The notes under the pieces were generated by a model. The model was not told the origin of the DNA. It saw only the letters and a list, made by a program, of their open reading frames with translations, and did not search any database. Positions 28,078 through 36,050 of a stretch of DNA of 64,000 nucleotides are shown piece by piece. Positions within the stretch are counted from its first letter, which is position 1; each line of letters starts with the position of its first letter. A program made the position numbers and the translations under genes. The DNA lies in assembly GCA_963752505.1 (NCBI GenBank), contig CAVVYM010000001.1:186001-250000 (forward strand), written 5' to 3'. This DNA is from JACJWR01 sp963752505. Lineage in GTDB: Bacteria > Actinomycetota > Actinomycetes > S36-B12 > UBA10799.

Positions 28078-28203
28078 ATGAGCGATCCTTCACTACCCGA
28101 CGACCCCTTGCTGCACGTCTGCAACTTGACCTACTTCTCCGACTTGCCGCTCGTTGGCGCCATCCTCGAAACCGGCAGCGTATTCGCCGGTTCCGCTACC
28201 TAG
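28078..28203 (+). pseudogene. Acyl-CoA thioesterase II (TesB) remnant
   Basis: The short frame of 41 codons contains LPDDPLLHVCNLTYFSDLPL, which matches the internal TesB motif LPDDP-x-LH-x-L-x-Y-x-SDL. The N-terminal half and the C-terminal catalytic part are absent from the flanks, and a stop lies just before the ATG. It is therefore a fragment of a once longer gene, 120 bp downstream of tRNA-Arg. Confidence 0.5.
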
Positions 28204-28321
28204 GTCGCGGTGAACGCTGCCGCGCCCACCAAAGGAACCGGTGGCTGTGAAAGGCGGTGCCGCCACGACAATCGTGCGGGGCGCCGGCGATCGACTGGTC
28301 CGGGACGTCGGCGCATAGCCT

Positions 28322-29266
28322 TCATCGCTTGCCGAGGTCGCGCAGCAACGGGTCGGCAGCAATTCGAGCGGATGCGCTGCCCAGGGTGGCCCGGGTGACG
28401 TCGGCCTCTCGACCTTGTGCCATGGGGTTGGGCCCCATCGCGGTGACTTCAGGTTTGGTCGGGGCAAAGAGGAACACCTTCATGCCCGCTGCGCGCAGTT
28501 TGGTGATCTCCCTGTCCACCTGACGGCGCATCACCCGCCGCCACGGCACGTCGGGAGCGAGGGTCACCCCAGAGTGAATCGCCATGGGGGCGCTGATGAT
28601 CACCGCGTCAAGGCCCTCATGCAGCACGGCGTCGGCGTTGCAGGCTGACGTCGTGCCGCCATCGACGTAGCGTTCACCGTCGATGTCGACGGGTGCGAAG
28701 TATCCGGGGATTGCACAGGAAGCCGCCACCGCAGAACCCACCTTCGGCGTCGCATCACCGCCACGGCCAAACACGACTGTCTCACCGTCAGCAAGTCGGA
28801 AGGCGGTGATCCGCAACTGCGCCGATGGCCAGGAGTCGGCGCAAAGTTCGGTCATGCTGCTGGCAATCGGCGCGGTGGAGACCCGCCCCTCCGGAAGCGC
28901 TGCAGCCACAACCTTGCCAGGATGAGCGCCAAGGGGATTGCGCGCCATTGCCCGTAGGAGACCAGGCGAGGCCGGTGCAAGTGATGCGTCCTCACCCGCG
29001 GCGAAGTCCCGCGCGCCGGGCGACACCCTCGCCAGCATCGACGCGCCCACCGAGCTCAGTGGCTGGCCAAGGTGTCGAGCGGCGAGATCCGCCGGCGGCA
29101 TGCCGGCGGCCAGCGATGTAGCGGTGATGGATCCGGCAGAGGTGCCGAGCAGCACACCGGCGCTCCGAGCGTCCCACCCAGCGGCATCCGCCAAAGCCGC
29201 GACCACCCCAGCGTGGAACGCCCCGCCAGTGAGTCCACCGCCACCCAGTACAAGTCCGATCCGCAT
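28322..29266 (-). CDS. Patatin-like phospholipase
   Basis: The product has 314 residues. The oxyanion loop is GLVLGGGGLTGGAFHAG near the N-terminus, the nucleophile Ser43 is in GTSAGS, and the catalytic Asp is in RYVDGGTTSA. This Ser-Asp dyad hydrolyses acyl esters of lipids. GAGGAGG lies 8 nt before the ATG. The heliorhodopsin gene ends 110 bp upstream on the same strand, so co-transcription is possible though not shown. Confidence 0.9.
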   Translation of the reverse strand: MRIGLVLGGGGLTGGAFHAGVVAALADAAGWDARSAGVLLGTSAGSITATSLAAGMPPADLAARHLGQPLSSVGASMLARVSPGARDFAAGEDASLAPASPGLLRAMARNPLGAHPGKVVAAALPEGRVSTAPIASSMTELCADSWPSAQLRITAFRLADGETVVFGRGGDATPKVGSAVAASCAIPGYFAPVDIDGERYVDGGTTSACNADAVLHEGLDAVIISAPMAIHSGVTLAPDVPWRRVMRRQVDREITKLRAAGMKVFLFAPTKPEVTAMGPNPMAQGREADVTRATLGSASARIAADPLLRDLGKR

Positions 29267-29376
29267 CCGCGTTACCTCCTCGTATTCAGCTCAGCATGCC
29301 AGGTCGGCCGGTCAACTCAGCAGGTAACGATCCGACTCACCACCGAGCTGCGGGGGCAAGTGACCCATCGTGCCCT

Positions 29377-30192
29377 TCAGCCAGCCAATGTGCCCGCGAA
29401 CACTTGCCAGGCCAGCGCTGACTTGGCCACGAGACTGAGCACGATGTACGCCCGCTCGCCGCGCAAGTAGTCGGCCCACTTTCCACGCGCTCGATACTGC
29501 AGCAGCTGCACCAGGGCGAAGCAGTTGAAGAAGACGAATAGCGAGATGAAGATCCCATACACGAAGCCAGGTGGGCTCGCCGCACTGGTGGAACCCGGGC
29601 TGAGAACGAAGAACACCACAATGATCCACGGCACGATCCCGGCCATGCAGCCGAAGACGAAGGGCAACATGCCACCTGAGCCCGGGGACTCGTACTTCTC
29701 CTGCAACCAGCCGAACAGGATCATCGAGGCGTTCACACCGAAAATCGCGATGAGCGCGGCAACATCGGTGATTCCGACGATCTGCGCAATCAGCACGATC
29801 ATCACTGAAGAACTGAGCGAGTACTCAACCCAGCGAAAGTAGTTGTGCCGCTGCAACAACCCTGCGGCATAGCGGGGGAAACCCCAGGGGCTGGCCACGA
29901 TGAAATGGAAAAGCGCGGACAGTCCGAAGAACAGCGCAACCGCCCAGCCGATCCGAGAGTCGAGCAGAACCACCGGATCTCCAGGTGTCGTGCCTGGGGG
30001 GCCCTCCAGGTACGACGCGGTGATTGGCAGGGTGAAATCGTTGGCCAGCACAAGGATGAGGACCATCTGCAACAGGTGCACGCAGCCGGCGACGATGTTC
30101 CACTTGCGCAGCTTGGCGACTGCGGTGTCGCCAGGCCCGTTTCGAGCGCTGGGGACTGCGGCTGACTCAGAGGTTTCTGTAGCTTTGGCCAT
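29377..30192 (-). CDS. Heliorhodopsin
   Basis: The product is a seven-helix retinal protein of 271 residues. The retinal-binding Lys257 sits in LSLVAKSALAWQ of helix 7. The putative Schiff-base counterion Glu123 is in FRWVEYSLSSSVMI of helix 3. Conserved His39 (helix 1, GCVHLLQM) and His96 (helix 2, LFHF) match the heliorhodopsin pattern, as do ITDVAALIAIFGVNASMILFG-type helix 4 residues and the PW of helix 5 (GIVPWI). These features separate it from type 1 rhodopsins. Heliorhodopsins have an inverted topology with the N-terminus inside and slow photocycles, and are thought to signal or regulate rather than pump. No retinal synthesis gene is in the window. A strong hairpin separates it from the upstream gene. 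Confidence 0.93.
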   Translation of the reverse strand: MAKATETSESAAVPSARNGPGDTAVAKLRKWNIVAGCVHLLQMVLILVLANDFTLPITASYLEGPPGTTPGDPVVLLDSRIGWAVALFFGLSALFHFIVASPWGFPRYAAGLLQRHNYFRWVEYSLSSSVMIVLIAQIVGITDVAALIAIFGVNASMILFGWLQEKYESPGSGGMLPFVFGCMAGIVPWIIVVFFVLSPGSTSAASPPGFVYGIFISLFVFFNCFALVQLLQYRARGKWADYLRGERAYIVLSLVAKSALAWQVFAGTLAG

Positions 30193-30237
30193 ACCTCAGG
30201 GTTGCACGACTAGCTGTCGCCCGCAGCAACTTCGAGG

Positions 30238-30283
30238 CGCTGCCCGCCCTGCCCGACCGGAGGGTCGGGCAGGGCGGGCAGCG
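30238..30283 (-). terminator. Perfect 21-bp stem hairpin upstream of heliorhodopsin
   Basis: CGCTGCCCGCCCTGCCCGACC pairs without mismatch with its complement across the 4-nt loop GGAG. It lies after the stop of the upstream two-helix membrane protein and before the heliorhodopsin start, so it probably ends the former transcript. Confidence 0.75.
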
Positions 30284-30353
30284 ACGTCTGGGGCTCGAGG
30301 GGTGATCCAACGAGGCATGTACTAGCGGATCAAGCTGCTCGAGCGGTTGCCTG

Positions 30354-30815
30354 CTAGATGCGCAGGCGCCCGATGCGGACGAGCGAGGCACCGATGAGGA
30401 TCAGCACCACGCCAAGCCCGACAGCCATGGCCGCCACCCCGAAGGACACCACTGAGGTGAACAGCGAGGCGCGCAGGAACGAGGCGGTCATCACGGTCTG
30501 GCGGTTCGGATCGTCACGCGGAAGCTCGGCGTAGGTCTTGCCGCCACTGGCTTCCATCGCGTGCTTATTGATCAGCGCGGCCTCGGCGTAGGCCGTGAAG
30601 GGACCAGCCACCTCCTGACCCGCGAACGCGTCGGCGTCCTCGGAGACCACGATGTTCTCGTTCTTGAGTTGGCCCTGCACCGTGAACCAGGTGGTGACAC
30701 CGGCAATGGACATGATCGCCCCGGCGACGATCACCAGGATGCCCATGACACTGACGGACTTCAGGTGTTTCTGGTGCACCGATTGCTTCTCGGGTTCGTC
30801 TGTCTGAATAGCCAT
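30354..30815 (-). CDS. Two-helix membrane protein of unknown function
   Basis: The product has 153 residues. A hydrophilic N-terminus of about 30 residues precedes helix 1 (GILVIVAGAIMSIAGVTTWF). An extracytoplasmic loop of about 60 residues includes VSEDADAFAGQEVAGPFTAY, and helix 2 covers AAMAVGLGVVLILIGASLV. Similar actinobacterial proteins are often labelled aromatic ring-opening dioxygenase LigA, which is not supported by any motif here. GGAGGA stands 3 nt before the ATG at 30815. It precedes heliorhodopsin on the same strand but is separated by a terminator. Confidence 0.7.
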   Translation of the reverse strand: MAIQTDEPEKQSVHQKHLKSVSVMGILVIVAGAIMSIAGVTTWFTVQGQLKNENIVVSEDADAFAGQEVAGPFTAYAEAALINKHAMEASGGKTYAELPRDDPNRQTVMTASFLRASLFTSVVSFGVAAMAVGLGVVLILIGASLVRIGRLRI

Positions 30816-31149
30816 GCTTCCTCCAATAACTGGCGAGTTGAGCATCGAGGGATCCCCGACAGGCCTGGATTGTAGTGATTCCTTTACCGATACTCGGGAC
30901 GCGGGGTCTCGGCGGGTTCGGCCGGGTCACGCTGGATTGGCAAACAGGACATCGCGAGTCCACACCGGGCGGGTGCTCGATGCCGATATGGCGAGCCATT
31001 TCTGGAGCTTATGGCGAGCTATTTCTGGAGCGCATTGGGTGAATGCGCGAAAGAGGGCGTCGACTCCGATGACCTCCACCGCATCCAACCGATGCGGAGC
31101 GGGGAGCATCCGCCAAGGATGGGCCCCTGCACTCTTCATGGCCGAAAGG
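30816..31149. other. Intergenic stretch without a recognised gene
   Basis: It lies between the start of the two-helix protein gene and the end of the surface-protein fragment, both on the minus strand. Apart from a two-copy direct repeat and the promoter region for the downstream gene, nothing is seen. Base composition is lower in GC than in flanking genes. Confidence 0.4.
30988..31031. repeat. Two-copy direct repeat, 21 bp
   Basis: ATGGCGAGCCATTTCTGGAGC at 30988 recurs at 31011 with one change (C to T). The copies are 23 bp apart, start to start. No function is assigned. Confidence 0.7.
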
Positions 31150-31695
31150 TCATTCAAAATACCCGAACACATCAATCAGAAAATCAGTATCGCCCGAGGC
31201 GCCTGACGATACTCGCAATGTTCGAGAGGAATCATTCGGGAGCGCGACCGCCAATCCATTGGCAATCGCATCATTTGATGCGGACCAGTTGATGCTGGAA
31301 GTGCCACCGCGTGCCCGATCAGCCGGCACAACCTCGAGGAAACCCCGACTGGTCGTATTTACGGCAGTGACGTTGTAGGACAGAGCTTCCGCTCCAGCAG
31401 GAACAGCATCGCTGACAACGATGCTACCCGCTGTGAGATCCCGCATATTTGCGGTAGGAACAACTCGTTGGTCACCCCCGGGGAGTGGTCCAGTTGTGAG
31501 GCCACTTGGGGCTGGATTCCAGCGCGAGTCGTATGTCCTGCCGGGATCGAGCGGAAAGAAGTAGGAGCCATCAGTCGACGTCTGTGCCGGTGTGAAATAC
31601 CCAAGCACATCAATGACAATGTTGGTCGCAGTCGTGCCGCCATTGAAGACTTTCACGGTTCGATCCCCGGCAATCTTGACAAATTGGCCATTATC
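31150..31695 (-). pseudogene. C-terminal fragment of a VLGYF-repeat surface protein, cut by the insertion sequence
   Basis: About 180 codons remain, ending in a normal stop after DTDFLIDVFGYFE. Two modules are visible, each closing with the motif IDVxGYF (NIVIDVLGYFTPAQ and FLIDVFGYFE), with a DPGRTYDSRW segment between them. Such repeat modules occur in large secreted actinobacterial proteins. The frame stays open up to the insertion-sequence end at 31695, and no start codon with a signal peptide exists, so the 5' part is missing. Codons are less GC-rich than those of the neighbours. Confidence 0.7.
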
Positions 31696-31719
31696 GGCTC
31701 TTCGCAGTTGGGGGTGTAG
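31695..31719 (+). repeat. Left inverted repeat of the ISL3 element
   Basis: It begins CGGCTCTTCGCAG and ends GGGGTGTAG, and pairs with the right end at 33096-33120. Confidence 0.8.
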
Positions 31720-31805
31720 CGGTGTTCGGCGCGTCGATGTCCGGGTAGGGGTCGAGGCCTTCCGATGATGGGAGTTCTCACACAGCCCAGCAGGAAGACC
31801 TCGAC

Positions 31806-33113
31806 ATGTCTGACGCTACCTTCACGGCCCCTGATCTGACTACCTTCACCGGTGTTGACGAGCTCGGGTTGGAGGTGGTGGGGCAGCGGTTGGAGCCTAA
31901 CCGGGCGGTGCTGGCCTGCCGGGTGCTGGCCGAGGACCGGTGGTGCCGGCGTTGCGGCTGTTACGGGGCGCCGCGCGACAGCGTGGTCCGGCGCTTGGCG
32001 CATGAACCGTTCGGGTGGCGCCCGACGGTGCTGGAGGTCACGGTGCGCCGCTACCGGTGCGGCGAGTGTGGGCATGTGTGGCGCCAGGACATGACGGCGG
32101 CGGCCGAGCCGCGGGCGCGACTGTCGCGGCGGGCGCTGCGCTGGGCACTGGTGGGGATCGTGCGCCAGCACCTGACGGTGGCGCGGGTCGCCGAGGCGCT
32201 GGGGGTGGCGTGGAACACCGCCAACGACGCTGTTCTCGCTGAGGGGACGCGGGCGTTGATTGATGAGCCGGGCCGGTTCGACGGTGTCGCGGTGATCGGG
32301 GTCGATGAGCACGTGTGGCGCCATACTCGCCACGGAGACAAGTACGTCACGGTGATCATCGACCTGACCCCGATCCGGGACGGCACCGGCCCATCGAGGC
32401 TGCTGGACATGGTCGAGGGCCGATCCAAAGCGGTGTTCACCAGTTGGCTGAACGCCCGCCCGCAGGCGTGGCGTGACGGTGTGGAAGTGGTCGCGATGGA
32501 TGGGTTCACGGGGTTCAAGACCGCCACCGCCGAGGTCCTACCCGACGCCACCGCGGTGCTGGACCCGTTCCACGTGGTGCGCCTGTTCGCCGAGGCCCTC
32601 GACCAGTGTCGCCGGCGGGTCCAGCAGGCCACCACCGGCGGGCGTGGCCGGGCCGGTGACCGGCTGTATGCCGCCAGGCGCACCCTGCACACCGGCCGGG
32701 ACCTGCTCACCGACACCCAGCACCGCCGGCTCGAGGCGCTGTTCGCCGATGATGCCCACGTCGAGGTTCAGGTCACCTGGGGTGTCTACCAGCAGATGAT
32801 CACCGCATACCGTAACCCCGACCGGCGCCGCGCACGGGCCACCGTGGTCAAGCTAATCGCCTCGCTGAGCCACGGCGTACCCAAAGAGCTCAGCGAACTG
32901 CGCAGGCTCGGGCAGACCATGAAACGACGCGCCGCCGACGTGTTGGCCTACTTCGACCGGCCCGGCACCTCCAACGGCCCAACCGAAGCCACCAACGGCC
33001 GCCTAGAACACCTGCGCGGCTCTGCCCTGGGCTTCCGCAACCTCACCAACTATGTGGCCAGATCACTACTCGAATGCGGAGGGTTCAGACCGCGTCTACA
33101 CCCCGCATTGTGA
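31806..33113 (+). CDS. ISL3 family transposase
   Basis: The product has 435 residues. An N-terminal zinc-finger region has two Cys pairs (CRRCGC and CGECGH). A helix-turn-helix segment follows (TVARVAEALGVAWNTANDAV). The DDE core is visible: the first Asp in GVDEHVWRH, the second in VVAMDGFTGF, and a late Glu in TEATNGRLEHLRG. It is full length and apparently intact, with the stop codon lying inside the right inverted repeat. Confidence 0.93.
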   Translation: MSDATFTAPDLTTFTGVDELGLEVVGQRLEPNRAVLACRVLAEDRWCRRCGCYGAPRDSVVRRLAHEPFGWRPTVLEVTVRRYRCGECGHVWRQDMTAAAEPRARLSRRALRWALVGIVRQHLTVARVAEALGVAWNTANDAVLAEGTRALIDEPGRFDGVAVIGVDEHVWRHTRHGDKYVTVIIDLTPIRDGTGPSRLLDMVEGRSKAVFTSWLNARPQAWRDGVEVVAMDGFTGFKTATAEVLPDATAVLDPFHVVRLFAEALDQCRRRVQQATTGGRGRAGDRLYAARRTLHTGRDLLTDTQHRRLEALFADDAHVEVQVTWGVYQQMITAYRNPDRRRARATVVKLIASLSHGVPKELSELRRLGQTMKRRAADVLAYFDRPGTSNGPTEATNGRLEHLRGSALGFRNLTNYVARSLLECGGFRPRLHPAL

Positions 33114-33120
33114 AGAGCCG
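33096..33120 (-). repeat. Right inverted repeat of the ISL3 element
   Basis: Read on the minus strand it starts CGGCTCTTCACAATG and ends GGGGTGTAG; it differs from the left end at four positions. Confidence 0.8.
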
Positions 33121-33664
33121 GATTCCGCAACGAGACTACGTCGGCGAAGAATATCTCTCCGCCTTGGAGTTGATCAGGAATACTGAGTGTCAGCCTGTCT
33201 CCCAGTGGCTGGAGGCGGGCAACTTCAGCCTTGTCAAGCAAATGCAATATTCGCCGCGTGAGACGACCGCACTCTACTTGCAGATGCTCCGTATGCAATT
33301 CGAGCCGCCCAGCTACTTCGGTACGGGAGAACTGCTCGGGAAGTACAAGCGCTACGAGAAGCAGACCCTCTTGCTCGCCTATCTTCTTCTCAATGCATAT
33401 TTCCTGTTCAGAGTTGGGCGCATGCTATCTGCGCAAACAAGGAAGCCCCGAATGAGGTTCACGGTCTACTTGTATTTGACCTTCACCCTGTCACTTCTTG
33501 GCTATTCGCTCCTGACCTGGCTTGCAGATGGGATGGAGATCCCGCGACACTTCCTGCCAGCATCAATTGTCATGGTGCCTCTCCTGCTGGAGTTGATTTC
33601 AGTGCTGCGAAGTGAGCCCGCACGACCGGGGCAGGTAGAGAGCCCGCACGACCGGGGTAGGTAG
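33120..33664 (+). pseudogene. Membrane protein fragment, 5' end removed at the insertion sequence
   Basis: The frame continues directly from the element end, starting IPQRDYVGEEYLSALELI. It has a hydrophilic helical part, then three hydrophobic segments (LLLAYLLLNAYFLF, YLYLTFTLSLLGYSLLTWLA and FLPASIVMVPLLLELI). No start codon lies after the element apart from readthrough of element sequence, so the N-terminus is lost. The last codons run into a 26-bp tandem repeat, and the natural C-terminus may be altered too. The family is not recognised. Confidence 0.5.
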
Positions 33665-33682
33665 TGAGCCCGCACGACCGGG
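33614..33682. repeat. Tandem repeat, 26-bp period, about 2.7 copies
   Basis: The unit begins GAGCCCGCACGACCGGGG and is followed by YAGGTAG. Copies start at 33614, 33640 and 33666, the last one partial. It sits between the membrane fragment and the DinB gene. Confidence 0.75.
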
Positions 33683-33824
33683 TTGTTCGTCAGACCCGTC
33701 GTCATTGGCTGAACAAGAGCGCCCGAGAGTGTGGCCGCAGCGCATGGTTCGCAGATCCGCGGAAGGTCTGGCTACGCTCGGGAGCAGCGTGCCGCCGGCA
33801 CCATGCCCACCAGAGGAGGCCCTC

Positions 33825-34337
33825 ATGGCATCTGCAACATCGATCCTCGTCGACGCCTTCGATCGAGGGAACGACTCAATGCGCGGGCTCGTCAGCGGTC
33901 TCGCTCCTGCCGACCTGCTCTGGCAGCCCGATCACGCGGCCAACTCGATCGGCTGGCTGGCCTGGCACCTGTCGCGCGTGCAGGACGACCACCTGGCTGG
34001 AGTCGGACAGGTCGAGCAGGTCTGGACATCTCAGGGGTTCGCCGACCGCTTCGACTTGCCGTACCCGGTCGCGGCTATCGGCTACGGCCACTCCGAGCAG
34101 GAGGTGGCTCAGTTCGGGGTCGCCGACCCGGAACTGCTGTTGGAATACCACGATGCTGTGCATGAGATGACGTTGCAGGTGCTCGCCAACCTGGACGATG
34201 ACGGGTACGCGCGCATCGTGGATGACCGATGGGACCCACCAGTAACGGCCGCGGTGCGACTCGTCTCGGTGGTCGAGGACACCCTGATGCACCTCGGACA
34301 GATCGGGTACCTGCGAGGACTGCTCGAGCGGCGTTGA
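33825..34337 (+). CDS. DinB / DUF664 family protein
   Basis: The product has 170 residues. It shows the four-helix-bundle pattern of the DinB superfamily, with metal-ligand-like histidines in WLAWHLSRVQDDH and in the C-terminal LMHLGQIGYLRGLLE. In Actinobacteria these proteins are often thiol- or mycothiol-dependent transferases, but no specific activity can be inferred. GAGGAGG lies 6 nt before the ATG at 33825. Confidence 0.85.
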   Translation: MASATSILVDAFDRGNDSMRGLVSGLAPADLLWQPDHAANSIGWLAWHLSRVQDDHLAGVGQVEQVWTSQGFADRFDLPYPVAAIGYGHSEQEVAQFGVADPELLLEYHDAVHEMTLQVLANLDDDGYARIVDDRWDPPVTAAVRLVSVVEDTLMHLGQIGYLRGLLERR

Positions 34338-34344
34338 GACTGCA

Positions 34345-34560
34345 CCTACCTGGTCCCGCCACAGCCGCCACTGCGCGGTTCCACCACAGCTCCCGCTCCT
34401 CCCCTGTCACCTCGCGCACGATGAAGTCCGCCGGCTGCGGGCCGTCCTGAATCACGACGTGCGTATCGGCAACCAACTGGGCTCGTGGCCAGCGCCACCT
34501 GATCGGACCGTTCTGCTCAACTATGCCGCCGCCCTTCGGCAACTTATGCTGGACGCTCGA
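34345..34560 (-). pseudogene. DUF385 (deazaflavin-dependent nitroreductase) remnant
   Basis: The minus strand reads about 65 codons resembling the C-terminal part of the Ddn-like family: KGGG, then ADTHVVIQDG and REVTGEERELWWNRAVAA. The usual N-terminus (TTTGRxSGxxR) is missing, and the end diverges into the dinB 3' region. It is a fragment without a start or stop of its own. Confidence 0.5.
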
Positions 34561-34595
34561 ATCACTCAGCGCCCAAGAACAGGGAGCCCCAGGCG

Positions 34596-36050
34596 ATGAT
34601 CGGCTTCACACGCTCGTGGTGGCTGACCCTCCTCGCCGTGGTTGCGACACTCGTGGTGATGGTGACGCTGCCCGCCGGCTCCACTGAGCAAGTCATCTTC
34701 GCCCGACTGGTCGGGATCGTCGGCTGTGGAGTGTTCCTGATCGCAGTCCTGCGTCTGCCCCGAAGCACGCGCGCCGTGTGGCTGCTGTTCTGGGCCAGCC
34801 TGGCCCTCGTCGTGGGGGGCGACATCCTCTACAGCTTCGAGATGGACGCCAACGGAGCGGTATTCCCTCCCGCCCTCTCGGACATCCCTTACCTCGCGTC
34901 GTACGCCTTCATGATCGCCGGCCTCGCCTTGCTGCTCAAGAGGCTCCTGCCCGGCCGACGGGTGGAGACCTGGATCGACACCGCAATCGCAGCCATCGCC
35001 GCGGGGTCGATTATGGGCACCTACGTGATCGGCCCGGCGCTGCAGGAGACAGGTGCCAGTGGCCTGGAATTGGCGATCGCCATCGCCTATCCCCTGGCCG
35101 ACCTCGCACTCTTGGCCCTGTTCATTCGAATCCTGTTTGGCCTGCGCCGGACCAACCCCGCGATGGCCCTATTGGCGCTGGCGACGGCGTTCTTCCTCGT
35201 CGCCGACATTTGGCACCAGTTGTTGCTGATTGGCCCAAACAGCAACAACGAGTCCACCATCGAAGTGTTGTGGGCTGCGGCGCTGTTGACCTATGTCCTG
35301 GCCGTCACCGCCCCCGGGGCCGGACGAACGACCACACGGCCACCGAGTTCGGACGTGCACGTGAGCGGGGTGCCCACGGTCCTGTTCGCCGGGGGCGTGC
35401 TCACCACCCCGGTCCTCCTCATCCTGGCGACGTTGGCAGACGCACATTGGATCACCGGCTGGCTTGCGCTGGCCAACGTAGCGGTGGTGATCCTGCTGCT
35501 GTGGCGAGCGAGGCTGCTGGTGTTGAAGGTCCAACGCCAATCCCGCGAGCTGGCGTCTCAGGCGCGCGAGGATGCGCTCACCGGCCTGCCCAATCGGCGG
35601 GCGTGGGACCAGGACCTGACACAGGCTGCGCGATTGTCGGAGAAGGCCCGGTCACCGCTGACCGTGGCCATGCTGGACCTCGACCACTTCAAGCGATTCA
35701 ATGACACCCTCGGACACCAGGCGGGAGACGAGTTGCTTGCTGCCGCGGCAACTGCCTGGCGTGCCCACCTCACCGACGGTGAGGTGTTGGCCCGGTACGG
35801 CGGTGAGGAGTTCGGACTGCTGCTGCCGGGCACCGACCTCGTCGGGGCTGAAACGGTGCTCAACCACATCCGGCTGGCCACACCGTCCGGTGTCACGGTG
35901 TCGATCGGCGCCACTGAACTCGTCGACGGCGAACCCGTCGCCACCACGATGCGTCGAGCCGACGACGCCCTGTACCGGGCAAAGTCACAAGGCCGTGATC
36001 AGGTCGTGCTGCTGCCCCGTAATGCGACGGAGCCGATCATCCCTCGATGA
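34596..36050 (+). CDS. Membrane-bound GGDEF diguanylate cyclase
   Basis: The product has 484 residues. The N-terminal 290 or so residues hold about ten hydrophobic helices, probably a sensory membrane domain. A short coiled linker (RQSRELASQAREDAL) leads to a GGDEF domain with DALTGLPNRRAWD at its start. The active-site loop is GGEEF at 402-406, a functional variant for making cyclic di-GMP from two GTP. No EAL domain is attached. GGGAG lies near the ATG. The 3' end overlaps the convergent Rieske gene by 14 bp. Confidence 0.9.
   Translation: MIGFTRSWWLTLLAVVATLVVMVTLPAGSTEQVIFARLVGIVGCGVFLIAVLRLPRSTRAVWLLFWASLALVVGGDILYSFEMDANGAVFPPALSDIPYLASYAFMIAGLALLLKRLLPGRRVETWIDTAIAAIAAGSIMGTYVIGPALQETGASGLELAIAIAYPLADLALLALFIRILFGLRRTNPAMALLALATAFFLVADIWHQLLLIGPNSNNESTIEVLWAAALLTYVLAVTAPGAGRTTTRPPSSDVHVSGVPTVLFAGGVLTTPVLLILATLADAHWITGWLALANVAVVILLLWRARLLVLKVQRQSRELASQAREDALTGLPNRRAWDQDLTQAARLSEKARSPLTVAMLDLDHFKRFNDTLGHQAGDELLAAAATAWRAHLTDGEVLARYGGEEFGLLLPGTDLVGAETVLNHIRLATPSGVTVSIGATELVDGEPVATTMRRADDALYRAKSQGRDQVVLLPRNATEPIIPR

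Larger units (their letters stand above)
31695..33120 (+). mobile_element. ISL3-family insertion sequence, about 1.43 kb
   Basis: It is bounded by 25-bp imperfect inverted repeats starting CGGCTCTTC, with 21 of 25 positions matching, and encodes one complete transposase. The flanking 8 bp (GCCATTAT on the left, GATTCCGC on the right) differ, so there is no target duplication. The genes on each side are unrelated and both truncated. Confidence 0.85.

Noticed and set aside
30354..30815. Aromatic ring-opening dioxygenase LigA, the label often given to such proteins
   Set aside because: The sequence is a two-helix membrane protein with no metal-binding or dioxygenase motif.
28322..30815. A heliorhodopsin operon with carotenoid or retinal genes
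   Set aside because: None of the flanking genes resembles phytoene or lycopene enzymes or a carotenoid cleavage dioxygenase, and a terminator separates the upstream gene.
31695..33120. Composite transposon carrying the neighbouring genes
   Set aside because: Only one copy of the element is present in the window and no second inverted repeat pair was found.
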